Notes: generated by a model not told the origin, from the letters alone. Counted from the stretch's first letter, positions 18,354 to 27,941 are shown. The stretch is 64,000 nucleotides of DNA from an uncultured Bacteroidales bacterium (GCA_902768435.1 CACXLJ010000008.1:1-64000); one strand, 5' to 3'. Numbers and translations: made by a program.

Positions 18354-19442
18354 ATGAAATTAGGATTTCTTATCATACTGTTAATTCCCCTATTAGGACA
18401 GGCCTATGTCTCATGGCGCATTTGGCAACTGCTACCGCTCCCAGTGTGGGCAAAAGTGTGCGTAATAGTTGTTTTGTTTCTCGCATTGGCATCGCTCTTT
18501 GTGAGTTTCATGGTGGCGCAAAAGTTGCCCATCGGCGTGACTGCTGCCATCTATGAGACAGGCACCACATGGATCGAGGTTCTTCTTTATCTTGTGCTCC
18601 TATTCCTTGTGCTAGATATTCTCAAGCTATGCCATATAGTGCCCTCTTCAATCATGCACAGCAACTGGTGGACAATAGGCAGCATTGCCTTGCTGTTGAC
18701 GGGGCTCTTTGTTTACGGTAACATCAATTACCGTAACAAGGTGCGCGTCCCCATCACGCTGCAGTCAAGCAAGGTGACTCAACCCGTAAAAGCCATTATG
18801 ATGAGTGACCTGCACTTGGGATTTCACAATCGCCGCGACGAGTTTGCCCGCTGGGTGGACCTTATCAACAAGGAGAAACCCGACATCGTTCTCATTGCTG
18901 GCGACATTATCGACATGAGTGCCTACCCACTGCTCATGGAGAATGTTGCCGACGAGTTCAAACGCATCAAGGCACCCATTTATGCCTGCCTAGGCAACCA
19001 TGAGTATATCAGCGGCAATGATCAGGCCTTGAAATTCTATGCCGATGCCGGAATTCACCTGTTGCGCGACTCTGCCGCTACCGTGGGCGACATGTGCATT
19101 GTGGGGCGAGACGACCGCATGAACCGCAAGCGCAAACCTCTCGCCAGTCTTCTTAACGGTGTCGACAAGAGTAAATATCTCATTGTGCTCGACCATCAGC
19201 CCTATCATCTTGAGGAGCCAACAGCCGAAGGAGTAGATTTTCAACTGAGCGGACACACCCATCACGGGCAAATATGGCCCATCAGCTGGATTACCGATGC
19301 TATGTATGAAGTAGCATTCGGTCCCTACAAGAAAGGCAACACTCAGTTCTATGTGAGTTCAGGCATAGGCATCTGGGGCGGCAAATACCGCATTGGTACT
19401 CAATCAGAATATATAGTAGCAAACATCCAGCCAGCTAAATAG
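18354..19442 (+). CDS. Membrane-anchored metallophosphoesterase (YaeI-like)
   Basis: 362 residues. Four hydrophobic segments lie in the first 125 residues (about 4-20, 33-56, 74-93 and 103-122), followed by a cytoplasm- or periplasm-facing phosphoesterase domain. Metal-ligand motifs are complete: MSDLHLGFH, AGDIIDMS, LGNHEY, and SGHTHHGQIWP. The YaeI/YkuE group hydrolyses phosphodiesters or lipid-linked pyrophosphates; the substrate here is unknown. Own promoter at 18295-18326. An 8-bp inverted repeat spans its stop codon (19423-19454), without a T-run. Confidence 0.9.
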   Translation: MKLGFLIILLIPLLGQAYVSWRIWQLLPLPVWAKVCVIVVLFLALASLFVSFMVAQKLPIGVTAAIYETGTTWIEVLLYLVLLFLVLDILKLCHIVPSSIMHSNWWTIGSIALLLTGLFVYGNINYRNKVRVPITLQSSKVTQPVKAIMMSDLHLGFHNRRDEFARWVDLINKEKPDIVLIAGDIIDMSAYPLLMENVADEFKRIKAPIYACLGNHEYISGNDQALKFYADAGIHLLRDSAATVGDMCIVGRDDRMNRKRKPLASLLNGVDKSKYLIVLDHQPYHLEEPTAEGVDFQLSGHTHHGQIWPISWITDAMYEVAFGPYKKGNTQFYVSSGIGIWGGKYRIGTQSEYIVANIQPAK

Positions 19443-19482
19443 CCGACTGGATGTGAGAATGAATGCAAGTAAATGCTTTCGG

Positions 19483-20433
19483 TTATTCTTGAGGCAACAT
19501 CCTGAAGCCTTCGCCCAGAATTTCTGAGCTCTCCATGATGTTGACAAACGCTTTGGGATCGATATCGTGCAGTGCCAAACGCAACTTGACCATGCCTGTG
19601 CGGTCGAGCGTCACATAAATCATCTTGTGCTCGGTACCACGATACAGGCCGGTGCCGGTGATGCAAGTGCCGCCTCGCTTGATATCGTTGATGATGAAGT
19701 CGCGAATTGCCTCTGGCTTGTCGGTAATGATAAACATGGTTCGGTAGCTCTTCATACCATCCACCACCAGGTCAATTACCTTGCCCTCGATGAAGATCAC
19801 AATCACTGAATAGATTGGCAGGCGGATGTCGCCGAATGCCACCAGCGTGACGAGGGTGATGATGCCGTCGACAATCATGACCAGCGTGCCAAGCGAAATC
19901 TTGGTGTACTTGTGCAGAATCATCGAAATGATGTCGGAACCGCCACTGGTTGCGCCCGAACGGAAGATGAGGCCAATGGCAACGCCATAAATCAAGCCCG
20001 ATACCACCGTGTTCAGGAAATAGTCGGGAGTGAAGAAACCACCATGATGCGGGATTTCAACCATCGACGCGTCGCCTGTTGCCACAATGGCGCCATCATG
20101 AATCACAGGATTGTAGCCCCACCAGCTCTCGAGCACCAGCGTGAACAGGAATATCAAAGCGGTTGACAAAATGGTCTTGAAACCAAACTTCGGACCCAGA
20201 ATCCAGGTGCCGATGATGAGCAGCGGCACATCCATGCAAATAGCATAAAGCGAGATTTTCCAAGGCCACAGCGTGTTGAACACGTTACTCAGACCATAGG
20301 TGCCACCAGGCGCCATCAGGTAGGGGTTGACAAACATCACATCGCCAATGGCGAAGAGCGCGCTGCCCACTATGAGCAACACATAGGCAATGATTTCTTG
20401 AGTAAGTTTTGACTTACGGTCGATTAATGACAT
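19483..20433 (-). CDS. YitT family membrane protein (DUF2179)
   Basis: 316 residues. Five to six membrane segments in residues 15-210, with the glycine-rich GGTYGLSNVF and FRSGATSGGSDIISM motifs that mark YitT proteins. The C-terminal soluble DUF2179 domain (about 225-310) includes RGGTCITGTGLYRGTEHKMI. The transported substrate of the family is not established. It lies 45 bp downstream of gpmI on the same strand. Confidence 0.93.
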   Translation of the reverse strand: MSLIDRKSKLTQEIIAYVLLIVGSALFAIGDVMFVNPYLMAPGGTYGLSNVFNTLWPWKISLYAICMDVPLLIIGTWILGPKFGFKTILSTALIFLFTLVLESWWGYNPVIHDGAIVATGDASMVEIPHHGGFFTPDYFLNTVVSGLIYGVAIGLIFRSGATSGGSDIISMILHKYTKISLGTLVMIVDGIITLVTLVAFGDIRLPIYSVIVIFIEGKVIDLVVDGMKSYRTMFIITDKPEAIRDFIINDIKRGGTCITGTGLYRGTEHKMIYVTLDRTGMVKLRLALHDIDPKAFVNIMESSEILGEGFRMLPQE

Positions 20434-20478
20434 AATATTAAATGCTTTTCTGGTTAGATATAATCTATCATTCGATTA

Positions 20479-21996
20479 TCATTTCTCAATAAGGGGTTCA
20501 CCAGTCATGTCGGCAGGCTGCTCCAGACCCATGATTTGCAGAATGGACGGTGCCACATCGGCAAGGCGGCCATTCTTCACATGAGCATTCACATTCGGGC
20601 TCACATAGATGCAGGGCACTGGATTAAGCGAGTGGGCGGTGTTGGGAGTTCCGTCGGCATTCACGGCGTGGTCGGCATTGCCATGGTCGGCAATGATGAT
20701 CACCTCGTAACCGGCTGCCTTGGCAGCCTCCACGGTCTCGTTCACGCACTGGTCGATGGCGACAACGGCTTTCTCGATGGCGGCATAGACACCGGTGTGA
20801 CCCACCATGTCGCCATTGGCATAGTTCACCACGATGAAGTCGTACTGCTGCGTGCCGATGGCTGCGACCAGTTTGTCTTTCACCTCATAGGCACTCATCT
20901 CAGGCTTCAGGTCATAGGTAGCCACCTTGGGCGACGGCACCAGGATGCGGTCTTCACCCTCAAAGGGTTCTTCACGGCCACCATTGAAGAAGAAGGTGAC
21001 GTGGGCATATTTCTCGGTCTCGGCAATGTGCAGCTGCTTCTTGCCCTTGCTCGAGAGATACTCGGCCAGCGTGTTAGTCACATTTTCCTTGGGGAAGAGG
21101 ATGTTCACGCCTGTGAACGAAGCGTCGTAGGGAGTCATGCAGAAGTACTGCAGACCAGGAATAGTGGCCATGCCCTGTTCAGGCATATCCTGCTGCGTGA
21201 GTGCTATGGTGATTTCCTTAGCGCGGTCGTTGCGGTAGTTGAAGAATATCACCACATCGCCTTCCTTGATGCGACCATCGACGGTACTGTTCACAATGGG
21301 TTTGATGAACTCGTCGGTCACGCCTTCGTCGTACGATTCCTGAATGGCCTGCGTCATGTTGTCGCTCTGCTTGCCCTCGCCGTGCACAAGCTGGTCGTAG
21401 GCAATCTTGATGCGCTCCCAGCGTTTGTCGCGGTCCATGGCATAGTAGCGGCCTGTGATTGTTGACACAACGCCAGCACTCTCGGCGCAATGACGCTCCA
21501 CATCGGCCACAAAGCCCTTGCCGCTCTCAGGGTCGGTATCACGACCGTCCATGAAGCAGTGGATGAAGACCTTTTCCAGTCCATATTCCTTGGCAATGTC
21601 GCACAATGCGAACAAGTGGTCGAGCGAACTGTGCACGCCGCCAGTCGAAGTCAAACCCATGATGTGCAGGCCCTTACCTGTTTCTTTGGCATAGGTGTAG
21701 GCCTTCACGATTTCGGGATTCTTGCGAATCGAGCCATCGGCAATCGCCTTGTTGATTTTCACGAGGTCTTGATACACCACACGGCCACCGCCAATGTTCA
21801 AGTGGCCCACCTCGCTGTTGCCCATCTGGCCGTCGGGCAAACCTACATCTTCGCCACAAGCCATGAGCTGGCTGTGAGGATATTTTTCAAGCAAACCATC
21901 CCAGTAAGGAGTCGGTGTGCTATAAATTACATTGCTCTTCTCGGCAGGACCAATGCCCCACCCGTCTAAAATCATTAATAGCGCTTTATTTCCCAT
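20479..21996 (-). CDS. gpmI: 2,3-bisphosphoglycerate-independent phosphoglycerate mutase
   Basis: 505 residues, the usual length. Glycolytic interconversion of 3- and 2-phosphoglycerate using two Mn ions. The N-terminal metal ligand is in LDGWGIGP (Asp11), and the phosphoserine is Ser61 in [13 protein letters not shown]. Later motifs include [36 protein letters not shown] and [10 protein letters not shown], which supply the remaining metal and substrate ligands. The start [14 protein letters not shown] is unambiguous. Confidence 0.96.
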   Translation of the reverse strand: MGNKALLMILDGWGIGPAEKSNVIYSTPTPYWDGLLEKYPHSQLMACGEDVGLPDGQMGNSEVGHLNIGGGRVVYQDLVKINKAIADGSIRKNPEIVKAYTYAKETGKGLHIMGLTSTGGVHSSLDHLFALCDIAKEYGLEKVFIHCFMDGRDTDPESGKGFVADVERHCAESAGVVSTITGRYYAMDRDKRWERIKIAYDQLVHGEGKQSDNMTQAIQESYDEGVTDEFIKPIVNSTVDGRIKEGDVVIFFNYRNDRAKEITIALTQQDMPEQGMATIPGLQYFCMTPYDASFTGVNILFPKENVTNTLAEYLSSKGKKQLHIAETEKYAHVTFFFNGGREEPFEGEDRILVPSPKVATYDLKPEMSAYEVKDKLVAAIGTQQYDFIVVNYANGDMVGHTGVYAAIEKAVVAIDQCVNETVEAAKAAGYEVIIIADHGNADHAVNADGTPNTAHSLNPVPCIYVSPNVNAHVKNGRLADVAPSILQIMGLEQPADMTGEPLIEK

Positions 21997-22237
21997 AATA
22001 GCATTAATTTAACAATATCTTTCTTTTAAGGGTGCAAAGTTACAAATATTCTCTGACATTTCATCTGCAACCCGAATAAGTTTTCCAATTTCCATCTCGT
22101 TTATCTATTTCTTCACTTCAAATAAACGTCGATAGGATTAAATGGTCTTCCTGTCGTTTCTTTTACAGCCGCAAATACATATTCGGTCATTTTTGTCATT
22201 ATTCTTCATTTTTTTATCGTCTCTTTCGTCACAAGTC

Positions 22238-22267
22238 TTGATTTTAAGCACGATTTTTGTATTTTTG
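22238..22267 (+). promoter_or_regulatory. Promoter of the orphan exported protein gene
   Basis: TTG at 22238-22240, a 19 nt spacer, TATTTTTG at 22260-22267. It sits in the 321-bp gap 21997-22317, the only gene-free stretch above 300 bp here. The rest of that gap is AT-rich; a minus-strand -7-like TAACTTTG for gpmI is at 22035-22042, and I see no RNA gene in it. Confidence 0.55.
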
Positions 22268-22317
22268 CAATATAATATAACTCATGAAACAATTCTAACT
22301 CAATAGTATTAATACTT

Positions 22318-22920
22318 ATGAAAAAAACTATTCTTTTAGTTGCGCTGCTCTTTGCCAGTTTAACCGCTTTGGCACAAGACTTCATCAGGGTGAAATATCA
22401 AGGCGCAAAGCCCAGCATCACCGACTTGGCCTGGGCATATGCCAACTATATGGCCAATCTTGAAGAAACCGGCGACAAACCCTCCAACGCCATCTTGCAT
22501 GCTATGATTCAGCAACGCAAAGGTCTTCCACAAGAAGAAGGTGTGACCTTTATTATCGACGAGAAAAACGGCTACTTACTCTATGAGCGTGTGGATGATT
22601 CCTATGTAAACAGAATGGAGATGTGCTACTGGAACGAAGCCGACGGCAGACACAAATTGTTTGCATTCAATAATATGGCAACCTTCATCGACGGCCGACC
22701 CGCCTACACTGAAACCAGTGATCTCCAGTTTTTGCGCTACAACAATGCCACCAAGAAGATGGTATATTGTGACCCGCCAGGCTTTGAAGTAGATTATAAT
22801 GAAACCTCCTACGCTCTGCCACGCACCGGCAAGCACATCGTAGTCACAAAATGGGATAAGAGCGGAAACAAGATTCAAGAGACTATGCTCAAGTGGAACG
22901 GGCGCCGATTCAGTAAATAA
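22318..22920 (+). CDS. Exported protein of unknown function
   Basis: 200 residues with a signal peptide cleaved near ALAQ (residue 20). The mature part has no motif I recognise. It is mixed alpha/beta, with an early helical stretch (ITDLAWAYANYMANLEE) and a C-terminal run of short strands with aromatic residues ending in MLKWNGRRFSK. Codon use matches its neighbours. It has its own promoter (22238-22267) and a strong terminator (22942-22967), so it is a single-gene transcript. Confidence 0.7.
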   Translation: MKKTILLVALLFASLTALAQDFIRVKYQGAKPSITDLAWAYANYMANLEETGDKPSNAILHAMIQQRKGLPQEEGVTFIIDEKNGYLLYERVDDSYVNRMEMCYWNEADGRHKLFAFNNMATFIDGRPAYTETSDLQFLRYNNATKKMVYCDPPGFEVDYNETSYALPRTGKHIVVTKWDKSGNKIQETMLKWNGRRFSK

Positions 22921-22941
22921 ACATTATTCTCATCAAAAATT

Positions 22942-22967
22942 AGCTCACCTTTCGGTGGGCTTTTTTT
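22942..22967 (+). terminator. Intrinsic terminator after the orphan exported protein gene
   Basis: An 8-bp stem (22942-22949 with 22954-22961, one G-T wobble) and a 4-nt loop, followed by a run of seven T residues at 22961-22967. Confidence 0.88.
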
Positions 22968-22996
22968 GATTATCACACATTTTATTATTATATTTG
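22965..22996 (+). promoter_or_regulatory. Promoter of the aminopeptidase C unit
   Basis: TTTG at 22965-22968, a 20 nt spacer and TATATTTG at 22989-22996, starting inside the T-run of the preceding terminator and 51 bp before the ATG at 23048. Confidence 0.5.
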
Positions 22997-23047
22997 CAAA
23001 AGAATTAATAATCGTGGGCTTTGCGCCCTTAAAACCATTGCATAATT

Positions 23048-24457
23048 ATGAACCTACGCAAATCATTTATCGTTGCTTTAACACTCGTGGCATCAGCATC
23101 CTTGAGCGCTCAAAACCGCTCGCAAGGCGGCATTGACGCACAGATGCTACAGCAAATCCAGAAATCGGCTGCAGCCACCATCCACCCCGCCGTGCGTAAT
23201 GCCATGGCTGCCAACTCTATCGACGACCTCGCACAAAACTACCGAAACCTTCAGGTCAACGACACGCACTTCAGCGTGGAAACACCTGTACAAAGCATTC
23301 ACAACCAACGCCAAAGCGGACGCTGCTGGATGTACTCCAGTTTCAATGTGTTCCGTGCTAACTTCGCTCGACAGCATGGCGACTCTGTCAGAGTTGAATA
23401 CTCACACGACTATCTCTTCTTCTACGACCAGCTCGAGAAAGCCAACCTCATGCTGCAAGGTGTGATTGACTGTGCCGACAAGCCCATCGACGACCTGCGC
23501 GTGCAATTCTTCTTCAAGAACCCCATTAACGATGGAGGCACCTTCTGCGGCGCTGCCGACCTTGCCGAGAAATATGGTCTGGTGCCCGTTGAAGCGCAAC
23601 CTGAGACCTACTCGGCCGAACGCACCTCCAAGATGCGTCAGATTATAGGTTCCAAACTGCGTGAATTCGGTCTCGAACTGCGCTCGATGGTAGCTAACAA
23701 AAAGTCGGCCAGCGCCATTAAGCAACGCAAGACCGAGATGCTTGGCACCATCTACAGCATGCTCTCGCTCATCTTAGGCGAACCCGTCAAGCAGTTCACC
23801 TACACCTTCCGCAACAAGAACGGCAAACCCGTGGGACCTGCCAAGACCTATACCCCACTCGAATTCTTCCGCGAGACACAAGGCGGCCCCATCAACGGCA
23901 CCTTCATCATGGCGATGAATGACCCGCGTCGCCCCTACTACAAAACCTATGAGGTTGAACTCGACCGACACACCTATGACGGACACAACTGGCGTTATGT
24001 GAACCTGCCTATGGAAGACATTGCCGCCATGGCAATCGCCTCGCTCAAAGACTCCACCAAGCTATACTCAAGCTACGATGTGGGCAAACAGCTGAACCGC
24101 AATGTGGGCTACCTCTCGCTCGACAACTACGACTATGCCACCCTGTTCTCTACCACTTTCCCCATGAACAAGGCCGACCGCATAGCCACCTTCGACAGCG
24201 GTTCGACCCACGCTATGACGCTGTGCGCTGTGGATCTCGACGACAACGGCAAACCCGTGAAATGGAAAGTAGAGAACTCTTGGGGTGCCGACAGCGGACA
24301 GAAGGGCTACATCATCATGACCAACGAATGGTTTAATGAGTACTCTTTCCGTCTTGTGGTCGACAACAAATATGTGCCCGAACGCATCATGAAGGCCTAC
24401 CAGACCGCTCCAGTCATGGTCATGCCCGAAGATCCCCTCTTTGGCACCGACGATTAA
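23048..24457 (+). CDS. Exported C1-family aminopeptidase C (bleomycin hydrolase type)
   Basis: 469 residues. The papain-like triad is complete: Cys93 in QSGRCWMYS, His388 in STHAMTLC and Asn410 in VENSWGAD. The domain layout and the Asn-Asp C-terminal arm fit PepC/bleomycin hydrolase. Unlike the cytoplasmic PepC of Firmicutes it starts with a signal peptide (MNLRKSFIVALTLVASASLS), so it probably works in the periplasm on peptides from digested protein. It leads an operon with an ECF S-component-like protein (39 bp) and an Fe-S aldo/keto reductase (9 bp). Confidence 0.93.
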   Translation: MNLRKSFIVALTLVASASLSAQNRSQGGIDAQMLQQIQKSAAATIHPAVRNAMAANSIDDLAQNYRNLQVNDTHFSVETPVQSIHNQRQSGRCWMYSSFNVFRANFARQHGDSVRVEYSHDYLFFYDQLEKANLMLQGVIDCADKPIDDLRVQFFFKNPINDGGTFCGAADLAEKYGLVPVEAQPETYSAERTSKMRQIIGSKLREFGLELRSMVANKKSASAIKQRKTEMLGTIYSMLSLILGEPVKQFTYTFRNKNGKPVGPAKTYTPLEFFRETQGGPINGTFIMAMNDPRRPYYKTYEVELDRHTYDGHNWRYVNLPMEDIAAMAIASLKDSTKLYSSYDVGKQLNRNVGYLSLDNYDYATLFSTTFPMNKADRIATFDSGSTHAMTLCAVDLDDNGKPVKWKVENSWGADSGQKGYIIMTNEWFNEYSFRLVVDNKYVPERIMKAYQTAPVMVMPEDPLFGTDD

Positions 24458-24496
24458 ATCTATAAGAATATTAAAACCAAATAATTATTCATCAAT

Positions 24497-25012
24497 ATGG
24501 AAACCGCTTCCAATGTAAAACTCTATTCGCTCTCACTGCGAGATGCCCGCACCTATGTGTTTGCTCTGCTCTTTATCGTGGGCAACATTGTGCTTCCACA
24601 GCTATGCCACCTCTTCCCCAAGGGTGGCCTCATCATGCTCCCCATATATTTCTTCACCTTGATTGGTGCCTATAAATATGGGTTAAAAGTGGGCTTGCTG
24701 ACGGCTTTGCTGTCGCCACTGGTCAACTCCCTGCTGTTTGGCATGCCACCCATGGCAGGTGTTCCCGTCATCATCATCAAGGGCGTTCTGCTCGCCTCGG
24801 CTGCAGCCTTTGTGGCACACAAGACACAGAAAGTGACCCTGCTCACGCTCATTGCAGTTGTGCTGCTCTATCAGGTGGTTGGATGCGCCATTGAGTGGGC
24901 CATCAAGGCCGACTTCATGGCTGCCGTGCAAGACTTCCGCATTGGCATTCCGGGCATGCTGCTCCAGATTGTGGGTGGATATTTGCTCCTGAAGTATGTC
25001 CTGAAAAAATAA
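24497..25012 (+). CDS. ECF transporter S component-like membrane protein
   Basis: 171 residues with five to six membrane segments. The pattern GLKVGLLTALLSPLVNSLLF followed by GMPPMAGVPVIIIKG resembles S components of energy-coupling-factor vitamin transporters. The AxxxA helix for T-subunit contact is not clear to me, and no ATPase or T subunit lies nearby, so it would share an energising module from elsewhere. The ligand is not predictable. Sits between aminopeptidase C and the aldo/keto reductase in one transcript. Confidence 0.75.
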   Translation: METASNVKLYSLSLRDARTYVFALLFIVGNIVLPQLCHLFPKGGLIMLPIYFFTLIGAYKYGLKVGLLTALLSPLVNSLLFGMPPMAGVPVIIIKGVLLASAAAFVAHKTQKVTLLTLIAVVLLYQVVGCAIEWAIKADFMAAVQDFRIGIPGMLLQIVGGYLLLKYVLKK

Positions 25013-25021
25013 GACATAGCC

Positions 25022-26137
25022 ATGAAGAAACTGGGTTTTGGGCTCATGCGTCTGCCTTTGCTCGACAACGACGACAAGGGTTCAATCGACATTGACCAGG
25101 TAATTCCCATGGTCGACCTGTTCATGCAGCGAGGTTTCACCTATTTCGATACCGCCTATCCCTATCACAACGGCCATAGCGAAACCACCTTTCGCGAGGC
25201 CGTTGTCAAGCGATATCCGCGTGAAAGCTTCACCGTCACCGACAAAATGCCCATCTGGGACATCAACTCGGCCGATGACATGGAACGCATCTTTAACGAG
25301 CAACTTGATCGCTGTGGAGTGGACTACTTCGACTACTACTGGCTGCATGCGCTCAACAAGAACTATTATGAAAAGGTGCAGCAGTTCGATGCCTTCGGTT
25401 TCATCTTGAAAAAGAAGTCCGAAGGTAAAATTCACCACATCGGTTTCTCATTCCACGACGAGAGCAGCCTGCTCGAGAAAATACTCACCGAGCATCCCGA
25501 GGCCGAGTATGTGCAGTTGCAAATCAATTATATCGACATGGACAACCCCACTGTTGAGGCTGCCACTTGCTACGACATCTGCACGCGCCATAGCAAACCT
25601 GTCATTGTCATGGAACCCGTCAAGGGCGGCTCGCTTGCCAAGGTGCCCGACAAGGTCGAGGAACTCTTCAAGAACATCAATCCCGACATGAGCATCGCCT
25701 CGTGGGCAGTGCGGTTTGCCGCTTCATTGCCTAATGTGATGATGGTGCTTAGCGGCATGAGCAATCTGGAGCAAGTCGACGACAACACCTCTTTCATGCA
25801 AGATTTCGTCCCGCTCAACGACGAGGAAATGGCCGCCATAGGCTCGGCAGCAGCCACCATCAAGGAGTCAATCGCCATTCCTTGCACAGCCTGTCACTAT
25901 TGTACCGACGGCTGCCCTATGGGCATCTGCATACCCGAGTATTTTGCTATTTACAACTCAATCAAGCAGTTTGGCAAGGACCAGCAGTGGATGAATGCCA
26001 TCACCTATTACCGTAATCTGAGCAACACCCACGGCAAGGCCAGCGAATGCTTGCAATGCGGCCAGTGCGAAGGCCACTGCCCCCAGCAGATTCCCATCAT
26101 CGAGAATCTCGAACTGGTGGCACAAACCTTCGAATAA
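25022..26137 (+). CDS. Aldo/keto reductase with C-terminal 4Fe-4S domain
   Basis: 371 residues. Residues 1-270 form the aldo/keto reductase barrel: TYFDTAYPYHNGHSE holds the catalytic Asp and Tyr, DYYWLHAL the active-site His, and MEPVKGGSLA the NADPH-binding turn. Residues 285-365 hold two ferredoxin-like Cys sets, CTACHYCTDGCP and CLQCGQCEGHCP. This fused form is common in anaerobes and is thought to couple carbonyl reduction to Fe-S electron carriers. The substrate is unknown. Third gene of the operon, 9 bp after the S component. Confidence 0.94.
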   Translation: MKKLGFGLMRLPLLDNDDKGSIDIDQVIPMVDLFMQRGFTYFDTAYPYHNGHSETTFREAVVKRYPRESFTVTDKMPIWDINSADDMERIFNEQLDRCGVDYFDYYWLHALNKNYYEKVQQFDAFGFILKKKSEGKIHHIGFSFHDESSLLEKILTEHPEAEYVQLQINYIDMDNPTVEAATCYDICTRHSKPVIVMEPVKGGSLAKVPDKVEELFKNINPDMSIASWAVRFAASLPNVMMVLSGMSNLEQVDDNTSFMQDFVPLNDEEMAAIGSAAATIKESIAIPCTACHYCTDGCPMGICIPEYFAIYNSIKQFGKDQQWMNAITYYRNLSNTHGKASECLQCGQCEGHCPQQIPIIENLELVAQTFE

Positions 26138-26214
26138 GGCACAACCACCCAACAAAATACAGAGAGAGAGGGAGCAATTTCTTGCCCCCCTCCTTATATT
26201 TCATTACACAACCA

Positions 26215-26278
26215 CTCGAGTGCTCGAATGTTCGATTACTCGAATGCTCGAACACTCGACTACTCTATTGCTCTACTA
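26215..26278. repeat. Octanucleotide tandem repeat, eight degenerate copies
   Basis: Eight consecutive 8-nt units with consensus CTCGAATG or CTCGACTA: ctcgagtg, ctcgaatg, ttcgatta, ctcgaatg, ctcgaaca, ctcgacta, ctctattg, ctctacta. The phase is unbroken over 64 bp. The last 14 bp overlap the 3' end of the GH53 gene and supply its stop codon, so a change in copy number would alter the GH53 C-terminus. It is unlike CRISPR (no spacers) and unlike any mobile element end I know. Confidence 0.75.
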
Positions 26279-27287
26279 ACCCTGCTGCCTCAGTAAAAGC
26301 CTCCATTATCACTGTGGGCTTGTGGTCTTTAAACGCGCCCAACGGATAATAGCCTTCGGCCTCAGGTGCCCAGTAGAACACTCCGTGGCAGTGGCCATCG
26401 GTGCGAGTCTTCATAGCATCGATCATTTCGGCCATAATACGCTTACCCTCAACTGGCTTTGCCGCCTCTACACCAGCCTCAACAAGCATCAGTTCACAGC
26501 CATATTTCTTATTGAGTGCCTTTATGTTAGCCACACAATGCTCAATTGTTCCTTGATAGTCAACTTCAAGTCCTGCCTTCATGTCCCAATAGGGGTAAAG
26601 ACTCATGCCTATCATATCGAACTTGGCACCATACTTCACCAGTCCATCAAAGATAAAGTTGTATCGTTGGGGGTCGCTGCCGGCATCCAGATGCACAATC
26701 ACCGTAGCATCGGGATATACCTGCTTCACCGCATCATAACCCGATTGGGTCAAGCCGGCATATTGTTCCATGTGAGTAGTCGCCTCGCCCATGGGCCACA
26801 AGAAGCCGTTGGTGGTTTCATTGCCCACCTGCACCCATTTCACATCAATGCCGTTACGCTTCAGTAATTCCAGTGTTTCACGGGTATGCTTGGCAAGGGC
26901 CTTGCACATTTGCTTGTAATTCATGTGTTTCCATTGAGCAGGTATATTCTGTTTTCCAGGGTCGGCCCACCAGTCGCTATAGTGAAAATCGATCATGATT
27001 GCCATTCCCAGATTCTGGGCACGCTTGGCCATCACCAACACATCTTCCTTGCTGCTGAAACCGTGTTTCGGATTCACCCACACACGCAGGCGCACAGCAT
27101 TCAGCCCCAATTCTTTCATCAGGGCTGTATTTTCACGAGGCTCACCCGCTGCATTATACAGTTGCACACCGTGCGCTTCCATCTCGGTGGTGCCGCTGAT
27201 GTCGGCACCCAACCAAAACACATTGTCTTGCCCAAGCACAACCTGTGTCCACAGAGCCAGCAATGCTATAAATAAAATCTTCTTCAT
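26265..27287 (-). CDS. Exported GH53 endo-beta-1,4-galactanase
   Basis: 340 residues with a signal peptide ending near VLGQ. Family GH53 markers: WLGADISGTTEME at the start, AVRLRVWVNP, MIDFHYSDWWADPGKQ, the acid/base Glu in VQVGNETTNGFLWP and the nucleophile Glu in MLVEAGVE. It would cut beta-1,4-galactan side chains of pectin or arabinogalactan I. It stands alone, without SusC/SusD or other glycosidases, so it is not in a normal polysaccharide utilisation locus. Its stop lies inside the octanucleotide repeat at 26215-26278. Confidence 0.93.
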   Translation of the reverse strand: MKKILFIALLALWTQVVLGQDNVFWLGADISGTTEMEAHGVQLYNAAGEPRENTALMKELGLNAVRLRVWVNPKHGFSSKEDVLVMAKRAQNLGMAIMIDFHYSDWWADPGKQNIPAQWKHMNYKQMCKALAKHTRETLELLKRNGIDVKWVQVGNETTNGFLWPMGEATTHMEQYAGLTQSGYDAVKQVYPDATVIVHLDAGSDPQRYNFIFDGLVKYGAKFDMIGMSLYPYWDMKAGLEVDYQGTIEHCVANIKALNKKYGCELMLVEAGVEAAKPVEGKRIMAEMIDAMKTRTDGHCHGVFYWAPEAEGYYPLGAFKDHKPTVIMEAFTEAAGLVEQ

Positions 27288-27331
27288 TATTTCAATTATT
27301 ATTTGATTGCAGAAAATATTGGGAGCCTGCC

Positions 27332-27928
27332 CTAATCTTCAAGATAGGTTTTGATATAGACCTCGCAATTGGTCACCAGTTCGTTGTACCACTCCTGACC
27401 AAACCGTTCGATGAGCGGCTCACGCAAAAACTCATAAAGACGGACCTTCTTCAATCGGCCCTGCACCTCGGCGCTCTTGCATATCTTCCAGCGGTCATAG
27501 TTCACCGCAGTGAATGTGGGGAAATTCTTTACTCGCACAGGGTATAGATAGCAAGAAATGGGCTTTCTCCACTTGACACGCCCCTCATGAAAAGCCTTCT
27601 CGATGGCACAGATGCACTTACCGCCTGGCAAATAGCACGAGAACACACAGTTGCGTCCATCCACAATTTGGGTAACCATCTCACCCTCAGGGTCGAAGCA
27701 TGCCACACCATTTTCCTCAATCTGGCGTTGCGCGCTCGGCAACAGATCATCCCATACGTCAGGCAACACCTCTTTCAACTTGGCAAATTCACCTTGCGTG
27801 ATAGGAGCGCCGGCATCGCCCTCGATGCAGCACGACCCCAGGCACGCATCGATATTGCAGCAGAAAAAACGCTCGGCAAGATCCAGACTTACCAGCGTGT
27901 TACCGATTTCAAACATTCCGTCAGCCAT
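27332..27928 (-). CDS. DUF3109 family Cys-rich protein
   Basis: 198 residues, cytoplasmic. Cys-rich N-terminus with FFCCNIDACLGSCCIEGDAG, then CVFSCYLPGGKCICAI and RKPISCYLYPVR; this Cys and His spacing is the DUF3109 hallmark and resembles metal or Fe-S binding YkgJ-like proteins. Function is not established. A second ATG four codons in (MFEIGNTLVSLDL) is an equally good start. It lies 13 bp after cdaA and is the last gene of the folP/cdaA unit. Confidence 0.88.
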   Translation of the reverse strand: MADGMFEIGNTLVSLDLAERFFCCNIDACLGSCCIEGDAGAPITQGEFAKLKEVLPDVWDDLLPSAQRQIEENGVACFDPEGEMVTQIVDGRNCVFSCYLPGGKCICAIEKAFHEGRVKWRKPISCYLYPVRVKNFPTFTAVNYDRWKICKSAEVQGRLKKVRLYEFLREPLIERFGQEWYNELVTNCEVYIKTYLED

Positions 27929-27941
27929 AGTATCTCCAGTT

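Noticed and set aside
19423..19454. Inverted repeat over the metallophosphoesterase stop codon
   Set aside because: An 8-bp stem with a 16-nt loop and no T-run on either strand; may be chance.
26161..26204. Hairpin after the aldo/keto reductase gene as a terminator
   Set aside because: The stem (GAGGG/GCAA with TTGC/CCCTC) has an internal mismatch and no proper T-run follows, so it is too weak to list.
26215..26278. Tandem repeat as a CRISPR array
   Set aside because: Units are contiguous 8-mers without spacers, and no cas genes are present.
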